DNA from: Fulvia fulva
Taxonomy: Eukaryota > Ascomycota > Dothideomycetes > Mycosphaerellales > Mycosphaerellaceae
Assembly (NCBI RefSeq): GCF_020509005.1
Contig: NC_063012.1
Location: forward strand, 4,712,001-4,776,000
Direction of reading: 5' to 3'
DNA length: 64,000 nucleotides
In this document: positions 1-12,799 of the stretch, piece by piece
Layout of the letters: the number at the start of each line of letters is the position of its first letter
Position numbering within the stretch: the stretch's first letter is position 1
Made by a program: the position numbers and the translations under genes
The notes under the pieces: generated by a model
Seen by the model: only the letters and a program-made list of their open reading frames with translations
What the model was told of the DNA's origin: nothing
The model's database searches: none

Positions 1-539
1 CCGGAAGATTTGGCCTTCTTATTACTAAATATAGCGTATTCGATAGCGCGTATTAAGAGTAACTTAGGAACGTATAAAGTAACTGTCCGTACCGGATACC
101 TATCGAAATATATAGCTCTAAAGCTCGCCTATTTCGAGGTTCTAGTCACCGTATTTCTATAGCTTAGCTACGGCCCTAAGCCCCCTTCTAGACTAGCCGA
201 AACTTAGCTAGAACATTACCTAGCTTAGATTATAAGCTATACTAGTAATTTAATATAAACCTACTATACACCCTTAACGTATATAGCTCGCGTAATATAT
301 AGAACACTAATAAGACCTTACGCTATAACCTAAACGGCCGCCCGCTAGTCCCCTCGAAAAGGAGAACGTAAACTAGAGATATAGACTCTAGACTAGAAGC
401 CTAGCTAGTAAGTATTAAGTAACTTATAAGGGAAACCTACGCCTACTAAAAATAGACATAAAGTACACTACTACTAAGCTAGTAATAGTATAGCTAGTAA
501 TAATAGCTAAACTAGTAATAGCTATAGTAACCGCGACTA

Positions 540-1860
540 TAAATATAGAGTAAGCTACCTCTCCGGGATAACTAAACCTCTATATAGAAGGACCTCTATA
601 AAGAGGCTTAAGAGATACTCGAAGTAGATAAGCGCCTAGCTAGGGTATATAAGAACACGATCGCCTAACTCCTCGGAGCCCTTAAGGTACTCGAATACTA
701 GATCCCGAGAGTAATCTAGTAGATAATATAGAAAGCTACTACCTAGCATACTCCTATATAGGTAAACGTAGTAGCTAACTCCCCTAACCTAAAGACCTAA
801 AGGACAAACAACGCTATTAGGGTATACGTTACGGTCTAGAGGAGAGGCGAGAGCTAGAGGGCCTAATAAGTAAGGAGCTAGTAGATAGGATTAGCTAGAA
901 GGAGATAGTAGGAGCTAAAATCGAGCCTAGAGAAGTGATACGCCTCTCTATAGTATAGGAGACAGACCGATAAAAGCTCGAGACCCTTAAGGACTAGATA
1001 GTTAAGGTAGCGAGGTCGGTAAAGGTCTCTTACTAGTAGTTTACGGTAATAGCCTATAGGGTACTAAGGACCTTTAGGGTAGAGAACGACCTCGCCCTAC
1101 TCTAGATATAGAACTAGAACACCTTACCGGGAGTACGCTTTACTAACGTAGCGTAGCTAGATAAGAACGTCGAAGCTACTAAGACGTACTCCTCTCTAAT
1201 CGTCTAGATAGCTACCGTAGAATAAGCGAACTAGGTCCTAGAAGGAGGACTATTCTAGTAATACGAACGCCTCGATACGGAAATATACAAAAGCAGCTAT
1301 AGAGTACTCTAATGCTTTAACTACTAATAATATAGCTATATTGCGCTAAAGTATACCGAGAAGACCTCTAAGTACCTATACTACGTAGGACCGTATTAGG
1401 GGAAATAATACCTACCGGAGGAATCGAGGTACGCGTACTATAGCCGTAAACACCCGGTACACTCGAACTAATGCCCTATAAGGATAGTAGCGTAAGAAAA
1501 GGCCCGCTAGGCTAGGGTTATAACCCCGGCGAGGTACTCTATACTAACGCTCGGTAATTCCTAGTATAGAGAATTCGAGACCGTAAAGAGAAAAAGGATA
1601 GACGAAGCGGTACAAGATATATAGTAGAGTACTTACCCGCCGCCGGGACGCCTAAGGAGGCTATAAGGGCGGCAAATAAAGCTAGATAGATACAGATCTT
1701 TAGGCGCCCCCTAACGACCGAACGCTAACTAACCTAATAGGATAGCGCGACAAACAAAGGAGCTATATAGCTAACGAGCACCCTAGTAGACCTTATCCTA
1801 GCTAGTCCGTAATACTACTATAAGCTAACCTTACTATTATATAGTATAACGTTAAGAAAA
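540..1860 (+). pseudogene. LINE ORF1 (gag-like, CCHC) relic
   Basis: This is the degraded ORF1 of the LINE. It follows the same order as the intact ORF1 at 52766-54025: an LLGALKVLE-like segment (about 670-700), an IRVYVTV segment (about 820-845), a segment ending DTEIYKSSYRVLQCF (about 1275-1320), then cysteine-knuckle remnants in which Cys is mostly Tyr (TGC/TGT to TAC/TAT). In the family, ORF1 binds the LINE RNA in a ribonucleoprotein. In-frame stops occur throughout, mostly where the intact copy has Gln or Trp. Boundaries are approximate because no start or stop survives. Confidence 0.65.
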
Positions 1861-3140
1861 GTAAGGATAAGGTTCAGCTCTACTTTCTCTAGGAACTCGA
1901 CGACTAAAGGCATTATATCGTAGCGATATAAGAGCTATAGATAAACCTATATACTCGAAGACCTACTACCTATACCGACCTACGATACTATATAGCTATC
2001 GAGGGAGGCATAGGCTATACCCTAAGGATATATATATACTTTAGTAAAGTATTACGTACGGACGCCTAGAAGGTAATCTCGTACCCGGAAGGGAGTTAAG
2101 GAGACATTACGACTATCTAAATCACTACGAGTTAAGGACCTATCTAGATATATAACGTCTATAACCCTCCCCCTTAGGAAAGAACGAGTAGAGACCTCGG
2201 TACGCTAGTACGACTTAACTAGGTACTCGATTAAGGGGATATAAACTATATCCTCCTAGGCGACTTCAACCTCTACTACCTAACGTAGGGTCTAGAATTT
2301 ACCCCCCCTTACGTATATCTAGGTAGTAAGCTCCTAGAGATTACGGCAAGTAGGGATATAGAGCTCGTAACCCTAAAGGGTATAGAGACGTAGAAGGTAA
2401 GAATAAGCGCGAGTACTATCGACCTATAATTCCTATCGAGGGACGTAGTAACGAGGCTAGTAGAGTATAGACCTAACCTTACCCTAGAGGTAGGGTTAGG
2501 CTATATTCCTATATAGATAACGATAGCGACGGGGATAGAAGAGGAGCTACGGGGTAAAAAGCGCCTTAACTAGAAAAAAGCTCTCTAGGAGGAGATCCGG
2601 AGTCTACTTAAACAGTACCTAAATAACACTAGTATCGGGGAGACGGAAGCCGAGCTTAATAGTACGGTAGAATAGATAATAACGACGATATAGTAGGCGG
2701 CCGAGGAATATATACTAGAACTAAGGCGCTCGAAGCACTAGAAGCCCTTCTAGACCCTAGAGTACTTAGCTAAAGTTAAGGACGTAAGGAGAGTAAGGCG
2801 ACAATAGACGAAGGAGTAAAGCTAAGAAGCGTAGGACGAGTACTAGGAAGTAAGTTAGGTAAAGAAGGCCTAAATACGACGAGATAAGCGATAAGACTAG
2901 AGGGTAACTATAGGTCTCGTGATAGAGAACCCGGAGTAGATATAGCGGCTTATAAAGTAGGTAAGGGCCGGAAACGGGGATAGGATACCGTAATTCTCCC
3001 TAATCTAGGATATAATAGGTATAATATAGATAACGCCGGAAGGGAAGGCGAAGGCGTTCGCCGACTACTTCTTTACGATATAGTTAACGGCCGACCTAAC
3101 GGATATAGAGAGAACGATCTACCCGGAGCTACTCGATATA
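1860..3140 (+). pseudogene. LINE ORF2 relic, endonuclease portion
   Basis: This is the N-terminal apurinic-like endonuclease portion of LINE ORF2, interrupted by many stops. An IQYNV start segment is readable near 1838-1855, an IQEL*IN segment near 1927-1950, the GDFNLYYLT box near 2261-2290, and a KPFWTLE segment near 2740-2765 that matches KPFWTKE in the intact copy. In the family this domain nicks target DNA to prime reverse transcription. The downstream RT palm is absent because the copy is cut off at about 3150. Confidence 0.65.
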
Positions 3141-3150
3141 GATAGAGAGA

Positions 3151-3222
3151 TTTATTATTCCCCTATTCTAGGACCCTATTCGGCCTATATAGGTATATAT
3201 CTATTATTATTGTCCTTATATC
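3151..3222 (-). mobile_element. Tiny LINE 3'-end scrap, inverted
   Basis: About 70 bp matches the extreme 3' end of the LINE family seen at 19613-19680 and, in reverse, at 17730-17790. The shared segment contains CCCTATTCTAGGACC followed by GGCCTATATAGGTATAT. It is preceded by a short GATA-rich run (3137-3151), like the (ATCT)n tail of this family read on the other strand. Its 5' truncation to under 80 bp fits abortive target-primed reverse transcription. It has no coding capacity. Confidence 0.6.
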
Positions 3223-3389
3223 TAGCTACCTTACTACTTAGGAGCGTAATACTAGTTCTTCTAGTTAGCGATAGAATAGGCAAACGAAACACAATAATAA
3301 ACGAAGGGGTAATAGCGTCGTAAAAGGAAAGAGCGCCCTCGAAAGGCGGCGAACGAAGGGAAACGCGCGGAGCGACGACGCGCCCGGGA

Positions 3390-4830
3390 GAAACGAAACA
3401 CGGACGCTATCTACTATAACGACTATAACAACTATAAGCTACTAACTAGAAGAACTAGTATACGAAATATAGTATAGATACGGTAGAATATACCGCGATT
3501 ATATACGAAATTATAGCTACCCTCGCGAGCGCTAATCTACCCTACGAACGCGCGATCCGTAGCCTCCTCGAGAGCTTAGCTAAAGCGATCTAGGAGCTAC
3601 TACGGGCGACGAAGGCGCTAGCGCTAGTAAAGGAAGTAACGAACGCGGACCTCCTACGGGAGATCTAGGCGCTAGGAAGAGCTATACCGGCGATATATAC
3701 CTAAGCGGCTATAGTAGCCGTAGAGTAACTAACGTACCGCGTTAGGCTAGTTTAGCGCAAGGTTACGATATATATAGACAACCCTAAAGAAAGAGAGCGG
3801 GTAGCGGTACTATCGTACTAACGCCTTGTAGAGTAGGCGCGCTAGGCTAGTAAATAAGACATTATTATAGCCTAGAAGCTAAAGAGTAGAGACGTACGCT
3901 ATACGCTCGTAACTATAGCGGAGAGACCGACGCTACTATAGAGCGTAGCCTAGGCGGTCGAGGTACTAAACGCGAAGAGCGTAGCGCTAGTCGCGCTAGT
4001 ATACTAGGCCCTTATATACGGTATCCGAGTTAATACCTTCCTAGTAGACACTAGCCCGGTAGCGATAGGAGAGTCTATCGTAAAGGACAACTAGGCTACT
4101 ATCCTAGGCCTCGTTATTGCCCGGGCGTACTAGCTAAAGAAGCCGGAACGAATAGAGCGGAAATACTCGTCGCTCGTACTCGCGTTTAAGTATAATAGTT
4201 AGAGGATCTAGGCTATAGAGAAGGGACTAGTCCTAGCCTACTCGTACTACTACGTTAAAAAGTACGACTAGACCTATATAGTAACCTAGTACTTCCGGTA
4301 CTAGGGATTCGGGTATACTATAAAGTATTATCGGTAGGAGACCTACTACGGCTACTACGCGAAGGTATATAATACCCGCGAATACCCCTAACCTAAGATA
4401 AGTAAGTACGCTAACTACGGCGGGGACTATAGGGCGTAGATAGGCGGATATAGAGTAAAGAGGTAGATAGCGGAATAGGCGGTAGGAGCGCGCCTAGGTA
4501 TACGCTAGGAAAGAGGAGGAATAGCAATAGTACTATACCGTCTAAGAGTCGACGCCGACGGCTTCTAGCCGGTTATATATAGGAGTAAGAAGAGGCGGCT
4601 AAATAGCGATAGACGCTTAATATACTAAGTAGGCCGACTAGCGCTTACCGACCCCCGGGCTTAGGGCCTCGGATAGAAGCGCCTCGATACGACGATATTC
4701 CGCCCCTATAGAGGTAGCGCGCCCTTACCGGTAGCTACGCTAGCAACGCCGGCCCCGCGATAGGATAACGAAGGCGAGGGCGAGGGCGACGAGGACGATA
4801 ATATAGTAGTAAACCTACGGAGGTAAAATA
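3390..4830 (+). pseudogene. Second-family LINE ORF1 relic
   Basis: This is a degraded ORF1. An RNA-binding-like central part is followed by cysteine-knuckle remnants at about 4280-4400, where Tyr replaces most Cys and His. After these come basic and Gly/Arg-rich stretches (about 4440-4800). Stops are dense. The role is inferred from position (upstream of the endonuclease/RT ORF) and the knuckle pattern only. Confidence 0.5.
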
Positions 4831-4849
4831 GGGAACTATAGCTAATATA

Positions 4850-7800
4850 ATAGTCTAACTATAAATAGTACGCTTACCTAGCTAACTATCGTATAGTATA
4901 ACGCTAATAAGAGTAAGGATAAGGCCTAGAAGCTACTCCTTAGCCTACTATACCCTAGCCGGCACTATATAGTCGCTATCTAAGAGTAGTAGATAAACGG
5001 AAAGACGATACTCGTAGACCTAAGATACTACCTTATAGTACCCTAAGGTAACTAGCCGGTAGCGCGGGTCTACTTCTACGTAAGTAAAGAAATTACGATA
5101 ATAACGTAGACGACCTATACCTACTCTAGCGATATAGCCTCTCTACGGCTACGCCTTACCGACGGTAAGATAATAGCTATCTATAACGCCTATAACCCGT
5201 ACTTAGTACCGGGCTCGATAGAAGACGATAGCTAGTCGGCTACCCTCTACTAGCTCTAAGAAGCTCTCTAAGAGGAAGCTAATATATATATCCTAGTCGG
5301 CGACCTTAACCTCTACTACCTAAGATAGGGAGGCGATAGCGTACTCTCGGCCTATAGCGCCGTAGACGCGCTTATCGGTCTAGTAGAGGTATCCGGCCTT
5401 AGCCTAGTACTTCCCGTAGGTACGGCTATATATTAGTAGAAAAATACGACCTAGACGCTTAACCTAACCTTCGCGGTATAGTAGATAGCCTAGCGGACTA
5501 TCTTCTACGATACAGACCTAGAACTTAATACCGGCTATCTAGACTACCTAGCTATCCGTACGACGTTCGATATAATATACCTATAGGCGCTACTAGCCCT
5601 AGAACTACGGCCTTAGTAGAAGAGAGCGGACTAGAAGGAGATTAATAAGGTACTAAAAGAACGAATAACGGCTCTCGTACCGCCGGTACCTCTCCGCTTA
5701 GAGGCGGAAATCGACGCGGCGGTAGGGAGCCTATAGTAGTATATAGTAAGAGTAATCCGGGACAAGATCCTCTATACCCGACCCTCGAACTACGCGTCGC
5801 TAGCCTAGTCGTAGGAATACGTAGATATAGTCCGTATAACGGTAGCGGCGCGGCGCTAGTAGAACGAGATAAAATAGGACGCTATATACGCCCGATACCG
5901 CCGACTAGATAACGAGAAGGGTAGGATTATTAGGTACTAGGGTAATATTACGTAGCGTAACGCCGTCCGTAAAGTTATAGGAGACCGAAGTAAGGTCTAG
6001 AAGCTCGCTAAGTAGGCGCGTATAAGGAAGCTAGAGACGCCGCTACTACTACTATAGTTCCTACCTATCCGTAATAGGTAAGGGGTCCTCTAGGAAGCCT
6101 AGTAAGGTAGAGCCGACGCGCTAGTAGAGGCGTTCTTCCCTCCTCCGGTTACTACCCGACTCGACGATATCGAAGGCTTCGTATACCTAACGGAGCTCGA
6201 GACTAGCTAAGAAGTAACGGAGGCGGAGGTACTAATAGTACTAAAAGCGGCGCTACTAGATAAGGCCCTAGGACTAGATAAGATCCCTAACCGATTCCTT
6301 AAGTACTACCGCTAGACGCTCGCCCCGTACCTCGCGGGGCTATTTACGGTATACCTCTAGTAGTTATACGTACCGACCCCCTTCCGGTGCTCGAGTATAG
6401 TCGTCCTCCGTAAGGAGGGTAAGGCTAGATACGACGTTAGGAAGGCCTACCGCCCGATAGCCCTACTTAGTACGATTAGTAAGGCGCTAGAGCGTATCGT
6501 AGCCGATCGTATCTCTAAGCTAGCCGAGGAGTACTAGCTCCTCCTAGCCGAGTAGATAGGAGCCCGACTAGGGCGGTCTACGACGACTGCCCTAGAACTC
6601 GTTACGGAATAGGTTTATATAATCTAGGTAATACGCCGATAATAGGTCGCTACCCTACTATCTCTCGATATCTCGGGGGCGTTCGATAAAGTTTTCTACG
6701 CCCGACTACTCTATAACCTCCGGGCGAAAGGTCTACCTAGCTAGCTCGTCGCGTTCATTAAGTCCTTTCTTAGTAACCGATCTACGTAGCTCGTCCTAGG
6801 GGAGTAGTATAAACCTTAGATACGGCCTATATAAACGGAGATCCCGTAGGGCTTATCGCTCTCTCCGATCCTCTTCCTTTTCTTCGCCTCTACGCTCCTC
6901 CCGCTACTTAGGGGAAGCGCCGGCGGTACTAACTCCTATATAGGCTTTATCGACAATACGAACATCCTAATATATAGCGACTTAACCGAGACTAATTGCC
7001 GCTAACTCGAAGCGGCGCTCGAGGTATATAACGAATAGGTAGCGCGATACGGGGTAGTCTTCGTACCTAAGAAGTACTAGATAATCTACCTTACGAGGAC
7101 CCTAAAGAAGTATAACCTCTAAGCTACGATCGAGGCCGGGACCGGCGTAAGCTAGATTACTCTATAGCTATCTATCCGGGTCCTAGGATTCTAAGTAGAT
7201 ACGTAACTCCGGTAGTACGCCTACCTAAAGTAGCTCCGGTAGCGGGGAGACTAGAATAAAGCCTTAGTTATACGTCTCGCGGCCTCGATATAGGGCGTAG
7301 CCTTCGTAAAGGTACGCTAGCTATATAGCTCTATCGTCCGACCGGCGATTACCTTTAGGGTACTAGTCTAGTATCTATCCTACGCGACTAGCTAGATAAA
7401 GTAGATTTAAAACGTATAGAACGAATATTTACGTAGGGCGACCGGGGTCTTCTATACTATACCGACGTAGGTCCTAGAAGCGGACATATAGATCGTACTA
7501 CTAGACCTCTACCTCTAATAGCTCGCTATAGGCTATACGCTCTAGACGGCGAATAGTAAGGTAGGGAGCGATATCCGCGCGGCGTACTAGGCGATTACGA
7601 CACGCCTTCGATCTATAGCGCCTAAAAAGAAGATAGGATTATAGGCCTAGTAGTAGCTAGGTACGTAATAAACCCCGATAGTGAAGTTCCGAGTATAGGC
7701 CCTAGCTAGTAGTATACTAGTAATAGGAGCGGGATAGGGACGCGAAGAACGGAAGGCTATAGCGAACGCGGTCCGTAGATATATATAGGGAATCTAGAAC

Positions 7801-7900
7801 GAGGGCTAGGAGAAAGGCGAAAGGTACCCGAACGGGTAACTACGACGCCGACGAGTATACCGACGAGAAGACGAGGTAGCGGCGAAGACAGGACCTATTA
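4850..7900 (+). pseudogene. Second-family LINE ORF2 relic (endonuclease + reverse transcriptase)
   Basis: The domains appear in the expected order. The endonuclease box VGDLNLYYL lies near 5298-5325. The RT finger motif KALGLDKIPNRF (ancestrally a KAPGPDGIPN-like motif) lies near 6263-6300. Motif A is LSLDISGAFDKV near 6660-6695. Motif B is IP*GLSLSPILFLFF near 6841-6885. Motif C is GFIDNTNIL near 6943-6970, where the catalytic Asp pair has become Asp-Asn. A post-RT segment ending DLYL**LA is near 7500-7530. No RNase H YTDGS-type motif was found. Numerous stops make it non-functional. Confidence 0.75.
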
Positions 7901-7987
7901 GCCGAGATAGAGTAATACTCTTCCGAGCCCTTACCTACCTATAGGTAATAGTCGCGATACTACTCCGCTCGGAATCTATTAGGTTTA

Positions 7988-7992
7988 AGGAC
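7988..7992. repeat. TSD AGGAC, left copy (Gypsy-1)
   Basis: The 5-bp target duplication AGGAC directly precedes the LTR start TATAAGGG. The same AGGAC follows the right LTR at 15207-15211. Confidence 0.85.
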
Positions 7993-8176
7993 TATAAGGG
8001 CGCGCGTACTATAGGGTCCGAACGAGATAGTTATTATTCTACGAAGCTATAAAAGAGGAGCGCGAGGCGCGGCGAAGTTATAAAGCAAAGCTAAGCCGCG
8101 CTAACCCGATACGGAAGGTCTGCGGTTTAGCCGGGCCGACGTAGCTATAGTAGGGGGTCGCGGGCTACCTATAATA
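7993..8176 (-). repeat. Gypsy-1 LTR (3' LTR in coding orientation)
   Basis: This 184-bp terminal repeat begins TATAAGGGCG and ends CTATAATA, probably from ancestral TG...CA ends. It differs from its partner at 15023-15206 by 8 substitutions, all C/T or G/A transitions, as RIP would give. Confidence 0.88.
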
Positions 8177-8200
8177 GTACCCCCCCCTAAAACACGCCTT
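8177..8200 (-). other. Gypsy-1 polypurine tract
   Basis: On the plus strand GTACCCCCCCC lies directly inside the LTR. Read on the minus strand this is a G-run next to the 3' LTR, which is where the plus-strand primer for Gypsy reverse transcription sits. It independently shows that the element is coded on the minus strand. Confidence 0.7.
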
Positions 8201-8368
8201 AGTCCTCTAAGCGTTATCTACCTTATAAGGCTACTTACCTATCGAGCTCTATAATCGCGCGAACGCCTAATTATCCTCTAGTACCCTATCGTTACCCGAT
8301 AACATTGTATTTGCTCTATTAAGACTATCCTCGACCGGCTTCCTTCGAGAAATATATTGCCTAGTTAG

Positions 8369-8960
8369 CTAGCTTGCCCTAGACCTAAGTCTGTCTTCGG
8401 CTAGTACTCGCGTATAATCCTTATAACTAAAGTTAGGTATTATTATAGGCTCTATAGGCTCCACTCGAGTATCGAATATATACGGAGTAGATTCTATTAG
8501 AGGTAAGGCTCGAGGCGACTTATTCGTAACGGTGTCTTTCGGAATGACCCTAATTGTGTTAAGCCCGAGCACCTTAGTAGCTAGTAGAGACTAGTTAGAT
8601 AGAGCTACGAAGCCTATAGGCGTAGACAACTCCGGCCGGTTATAGTGAAAGTCTATAATAGCGGCGGCTACGTATTTAAGTATATCCTCTATAGGTTACT
8701 AGGTCTTACTATCCTCCTCCTTCTAATATCTAGCCTATTTCACCTTATACTATATATCTACCTTACGCTTATACCCCTTCTTTACCTTACCTACCCGCTT
8801 ACGGGTATATATATTAAGGATCTTTCCTACCTCGTATATATACGTAGGTACTGCCACTATATCGGCTACTACATTAGCCTCGGTAGTATTAGGTTCGATA
8901 GTTATCGGTAGTAGCGGCGCTAGATACTATTCTTTAAGTAGTAGGAAATCGGGGTGGTCG
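8369..8960 (-). pseudogene. Gypsy-1 pol C-terminal tail
   Basis: This is the region after the integrase core. An uninterrupted stretch on the minus strand at 8369-8572 (67 codons, ending AEDRLRSRAS) lies at the far C-terminus. A related stretch is visible in the sister element near 31030-31320. No chromodomain could be recognised with confidence. It is a remnant of a longer polyprotein, not a separate gene. Confidence 0.45.
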
Positions 8961-11900
8961 GCTCGTTATAGTAGTAAGGTATAGAAGTAGTTATTAAGTC
9001 CTACTAGAGCGTCTAATAGTTTTAGTCGATAAGAGAGTCTAGCCGGTATGACTTCCGTAATCTAGTAAGGGTCGGTATATTTCCTGTCTAGCTTCTTAGA
9101 TAGTCGAGTCGTACGGATGTTCTTAGTACTAAGATATATCTAATTACCTACGTTATAGTCTAGAGGAATACTTCGGTAGCGGTTTACTACTTCTACTTAG
9201 AGAGCTTATAACATTTGTATATTCTCTTAAAGGTGCTTATAAAGCTCGCAAATTCGACGTATAAAGGTTTCTACTGATTGCGTATCTAGTCGCTAGAGAG
9301 TGGTTAGTCCTCCCTCCTTTCTAGCGTTCAGGTCAACTCGCTCTATAAACTTAGGGTTGTAGCCTAAGGTAGCGTAGAACGGCAATACACTAGTAGTCTT
9401 AGACAGGTAATTGTTAATCGCGAACTAAGTAAGGTATAGCTATTTTACCTAGTCATCCTATACCTTATTAGTAAATATACGAAGATACTGTTCTATCGCC
9501 TAGTTAGTACGTTCTGACTGTCTATTAGTTTCTAGGTAATACGAAGAACTTAGCTTACGATTTATACGGAGCATCTTATCGAGTTCCTTCTAGAAGGTAG
9601 CAACCTACTACTTGCTACGGTCTAATATAATAGTATTAGGAAATCCGCGCCGATAGAATATATATTTAAGGAAAAGCCTTGCCGTATTCTGTACTGTCAT
9701 TACGCTAATAGGGATCAGCTCGACTTCCTTATTAAGCCTATTAGTAACGGTCATAATGTTGTTATAGACTATACCGTTAAGAGTACTATCTAGGAGTCCG
9801 ATAACGAAGTCGACTATAATAAATTTCTAAGGCCGATCTAGAATAGGAAGTAGCTATAATAATCCTAGTAGCTAGGAGTATAGAGATTTTGTTATACGGT
9901 AGGTACGGCAATTCGCGGTATGTCTACGTACGGATCTCGCTAATCTAGGCTAGTAGAATTTACGTACTACGAGTTTATAAGTACGAGCTCGTTCTAGATA
10001 GCCTACTACTAGAGCGTTATAGTTTATCTTAATTATCCTAGTCTAAAAGGCTTAGTCATTTAGTACCTATAAGCTCTAGCCGTCGTATTAATTTCGAATA
10101 TATAGTAGGTCGCTATCTAATTTATAGTATACTAGGTAAATCTTCGCTCTCTATAGTAGTATAGGAGTACGGTCTTTCTATAGGTCCTTAATCGCGGTCT
10201 TAAGCTCGTTATCGGTTACGTACGCCGTCGATATTCGATACTCGAGTTTGGCTTCCCGCTAACTTTTACGCGTCGCCGGTTGTTTAGTAGGCGCATCTCG
10301 TTCTATAGGCATAAACTCTTTAGCTTTAGGGTTTAGCTATACTAGTTCCTCTTCTTCCGGCGCATCTTCTACTATTGCCTATAGTAAGGCGATCTTAAGG
10401 AATCGCTTAGGAGGTAGTAATGTCTAATACTAATACTAGTTCCGAGGGTCGTCTACCCCTTATAGAAGGTCCTAGCTACGTCTCGTTAGGCTATCTAGCT
10501 TTATACCTTAAAGTCCTAGACGGTATATTATCTTAAAGTTAAACTATAATAAGAACTTAGCCTAACGCGCTTGCCGCCGATTTAGCTACTTTGTCTTTAT
10601 AAAGTATTCTAGGTTCTTATAGTCGGTATAAATCTTGACTAGCTATAAGTCCTTATTATCTACTTTGTAGGCGAGCTCGGGTCTCTATTCCTTAAAAGCC
10701 TTAATAATAGCTAACAGTTCCTTGTTATAGATTTTATAATTACACTCCTATAGACTTAACTTCTTCGAGTAGAAGGCTATAGGATATAGTATACTATTCT
10801 CGTTATACTACGAAAGTACGCCGGCGTTTATAAAATCTAAAGAATCTGTCTCTACTACTATTTCCCTACCTAGTACGTAATGTACGAGCATACCGGCTTT
10901 ACTAAACGTAGCTTTCAAATTGTTAAAGGCTCGTTAGTAATCTAGTGACTATTGAATCCTTCTGTTCTTATAATTACTTAGTCCGTCCGACTTGGTCAGG
11001 TTTGTAAGAGGAGTAGCTATACGCGAAAATGCTTCGATAAACCGCCTATAGAAGTTAGTAAATCTAAGGAAGGCCTGGACATCCTTTAGGTTCTTAGGAG
11101 CTTCCTATGTCTAAATATATTCGAGTTTCTCGGGGTCTATCTCGATACCGTTAGGGGTTATAATTAGCCTAAGATACCTTACCTTCTATTAGTAGAATTC
11201 GCTTTTATCGATATCTACTATAAGTCCTACATCGCGTAGCTTAGTAAGAACCTTCCGTACGTTTTCAATGTGCTCCTCTAAGGTGTCACTAAAGATAAGT
11301 ACGTCATCTAGGTAGGCCGACACAAAGTCGTCTAGGTGTTCTTATAAGACCTTGTTAATGTATAATTAGAACGATACTAGTCCGTTATACAAGCCGAATA
11401 GCAGTACTAGACACTCGTAGATACCGTATCGTGTCGTAAACGCCGTTAACCACTCGTACCCTTTAGCTATCCGTAACTTGTTAAAGGCTACTATAATGTC
11501 TAGCTTCGTAAAGTACTTCTTACCGTATATACGGTTAAGCGTCTCTTGTATTAAGGGAATCGGATACCGGTTCTTGATAGTGATCGTATTTAATCCTCTA
11601 TAGTCGATACAAACACGTAGCCTACCTCTAGGCTTACGTACTACTAGTACTAGTATAGGAGACTAGCTCGTCTTTTGCCCTACTTTCCGTACCTTCCCTT
11701 TAGATATTTACTCGTCTAGCCATTTCTTGACTACCCCGTTCTCCTCCTTAGCTAGGCCGTAGGGCTTACGGTATAGTAGCTCTTATAGACTATTAGGCTT
11801 AATGTGAATCTTATGATCTACGCCTAGTCGGTAAGGTAGGAGTCCTTTATAATCCTTAGCTAAGAAAGCGTCCGTAATATCGTAGTATATCGGCGGTAAC

Positions 11901-12600
11901 TTCTCCTTCGGGTTGTGATTAAACTGCTTGTTTAAGAATTAGTCTAGATTATTAGTAGCTATTATACTTAGCTTAAGCTCTCCGTCGTCGCTCTCACGCC
12001 TAGTAGGCATGATATAGAAGTACTTAGCCCTAGGCCGGTACGCGTACATTCCCTACGCGCGTTAAGAAACGCCCTAGTAGTCTACTTCCTCATCGTCTAT
12101 GTCTTCTAGGTCATATAATAAGACGTTTAGCTCCGCCCCTCCTACTATAAAGCTCGCTACTTCTCTAGTAAAGGGCTCTAGTCCGTACTATACTAGTGCC
12201 TACTTCTTCTTCTCGCGGTAGTTTAGGGTTAATACTATTATCGATGTCTTATTCTATAGATAGTGACTAAAGTAGTAATCCGATCTGAATGCCACCTCGC
12301 CTATCTCCTAGAAGATGTTTAGGTTATACGCTATAAGCTATAGTAGGCTAAAGACGATGTTATATTCGAGGTCGGTAACGTAGTATAATATTTACTCGTA
12401 ATAATCGCCGATAACTACGTCTATAAGGGCCGCGTATATAATCTACCGCGTAGTAGCCGTTCTATCTCCTAGTGTTAGTCGTCAACTCTACGTCAAAGGG
12501 ATCAGGGGTATTATATATTTACGTATAAATTTCTAGTTAAGAAAGAGAGAGGTAGAAGTAGAATCTATAAGGCCTCGAGCCTTTCTCTATTATATTATTA
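8950..12600 (-). pseudogene. pol: Gypsy-1 pol relic (protease, RT, RNase H, integrase)
   Basis: Minus-strand reading gives a retropepsin start LIDSTSTSLFL (about 12560-12590; active-site Asp kept, Gly mutated). A PR C-terminal YVTDLEYNIVFSLL segment follows near 12340-12390. RT has an intact YLDDVL catalytic box (about 11300). After the palm comes [13 protein letters not shown]. The integrase core shows FPNTIILDRSK near 9600-9650, corresponding to the second catalytic Asp region. The polyprotein would make, mature and integrate the element cDNA. Many stops separate the domains. Confidence 0.75.
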
Positions 12601-12799
12601 CGGGTAACACTATATAAGGGTATATAGCTAGCTATTACTTATCTAGTACGTGTACCAATATCTTAAGCTCCTTACTATAGTCTATTACCGTCTCTTACAT
12701 TCCGTGTCTCTTAATCTTATACTCTTTCTATCCTAGGAAGTTCGGGTAACCGCTATCTACTACGCTTAGGTAGCGGTCGTACTATTTCCCTACTACGGA

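Larger units (their letters stand above)
1..3150 (+). mobile_element. RIP-degraded Tad1/I-like LINE, truncated copy (ORF1 and endonuclease part of ORF2)
   Basis: This is a non-LTR retrotransposon relic. ORF1 can be followed from about 540 to 1860 through many TAG/TAA codons. Near 1300-1370 it shows a mutated zinc knuckle, read as CFNY**YSYI, which aligns with the CFKCQQYGHI knuckle of the intact LINE at 52725-57600. ORF2 starts around 1850 and keeps recognisable endonuclease motifs, including GDFNLYY near 2261-2285 and YNVYNPPP near 2150-2170. The reverse transcriptase part is missing, because the sequence is lost at about 3150. CpA and TpG are almost absent: positions 1921-1980 contain neither. 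The first ~500 bases hold no readable motif and may be LINE 5' sequence or an older element. It encodes no functional protein. Confidence 0.8.
3223..7992 (+). mobile_element. Second LINE family copy, RIP-degraded, nearly complete (5' part)
   Basis: This non-LTR element has both ORFs recognisable. ORF1 runs about 3390-4830 and ORF2 about 4850 onward. The element is interrupted by the Gypsy at 7993-15206 and resumes at 15212, with the 5-bp duplication AGGAC on both sides. The zinc-knuckle spacing and wording (YFRY*GFGYT, from an ancestral CFRCQGFGHT-like motif near 4290-4320) differ from the 1-3150 and 52725 copies, so it is a distinct LINE family. RIP is near saturation. Confidence 0.78.

Noticed and set aside
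8645..8911. Open plus-strand stretch of 88 codons with hydrophobic residues
   Set aside because: It is antisense to the Gypsy-1 pol C-terminal region. The hydrophobic bias comes from TA-rich RIPed DNA, not a membrane protein.
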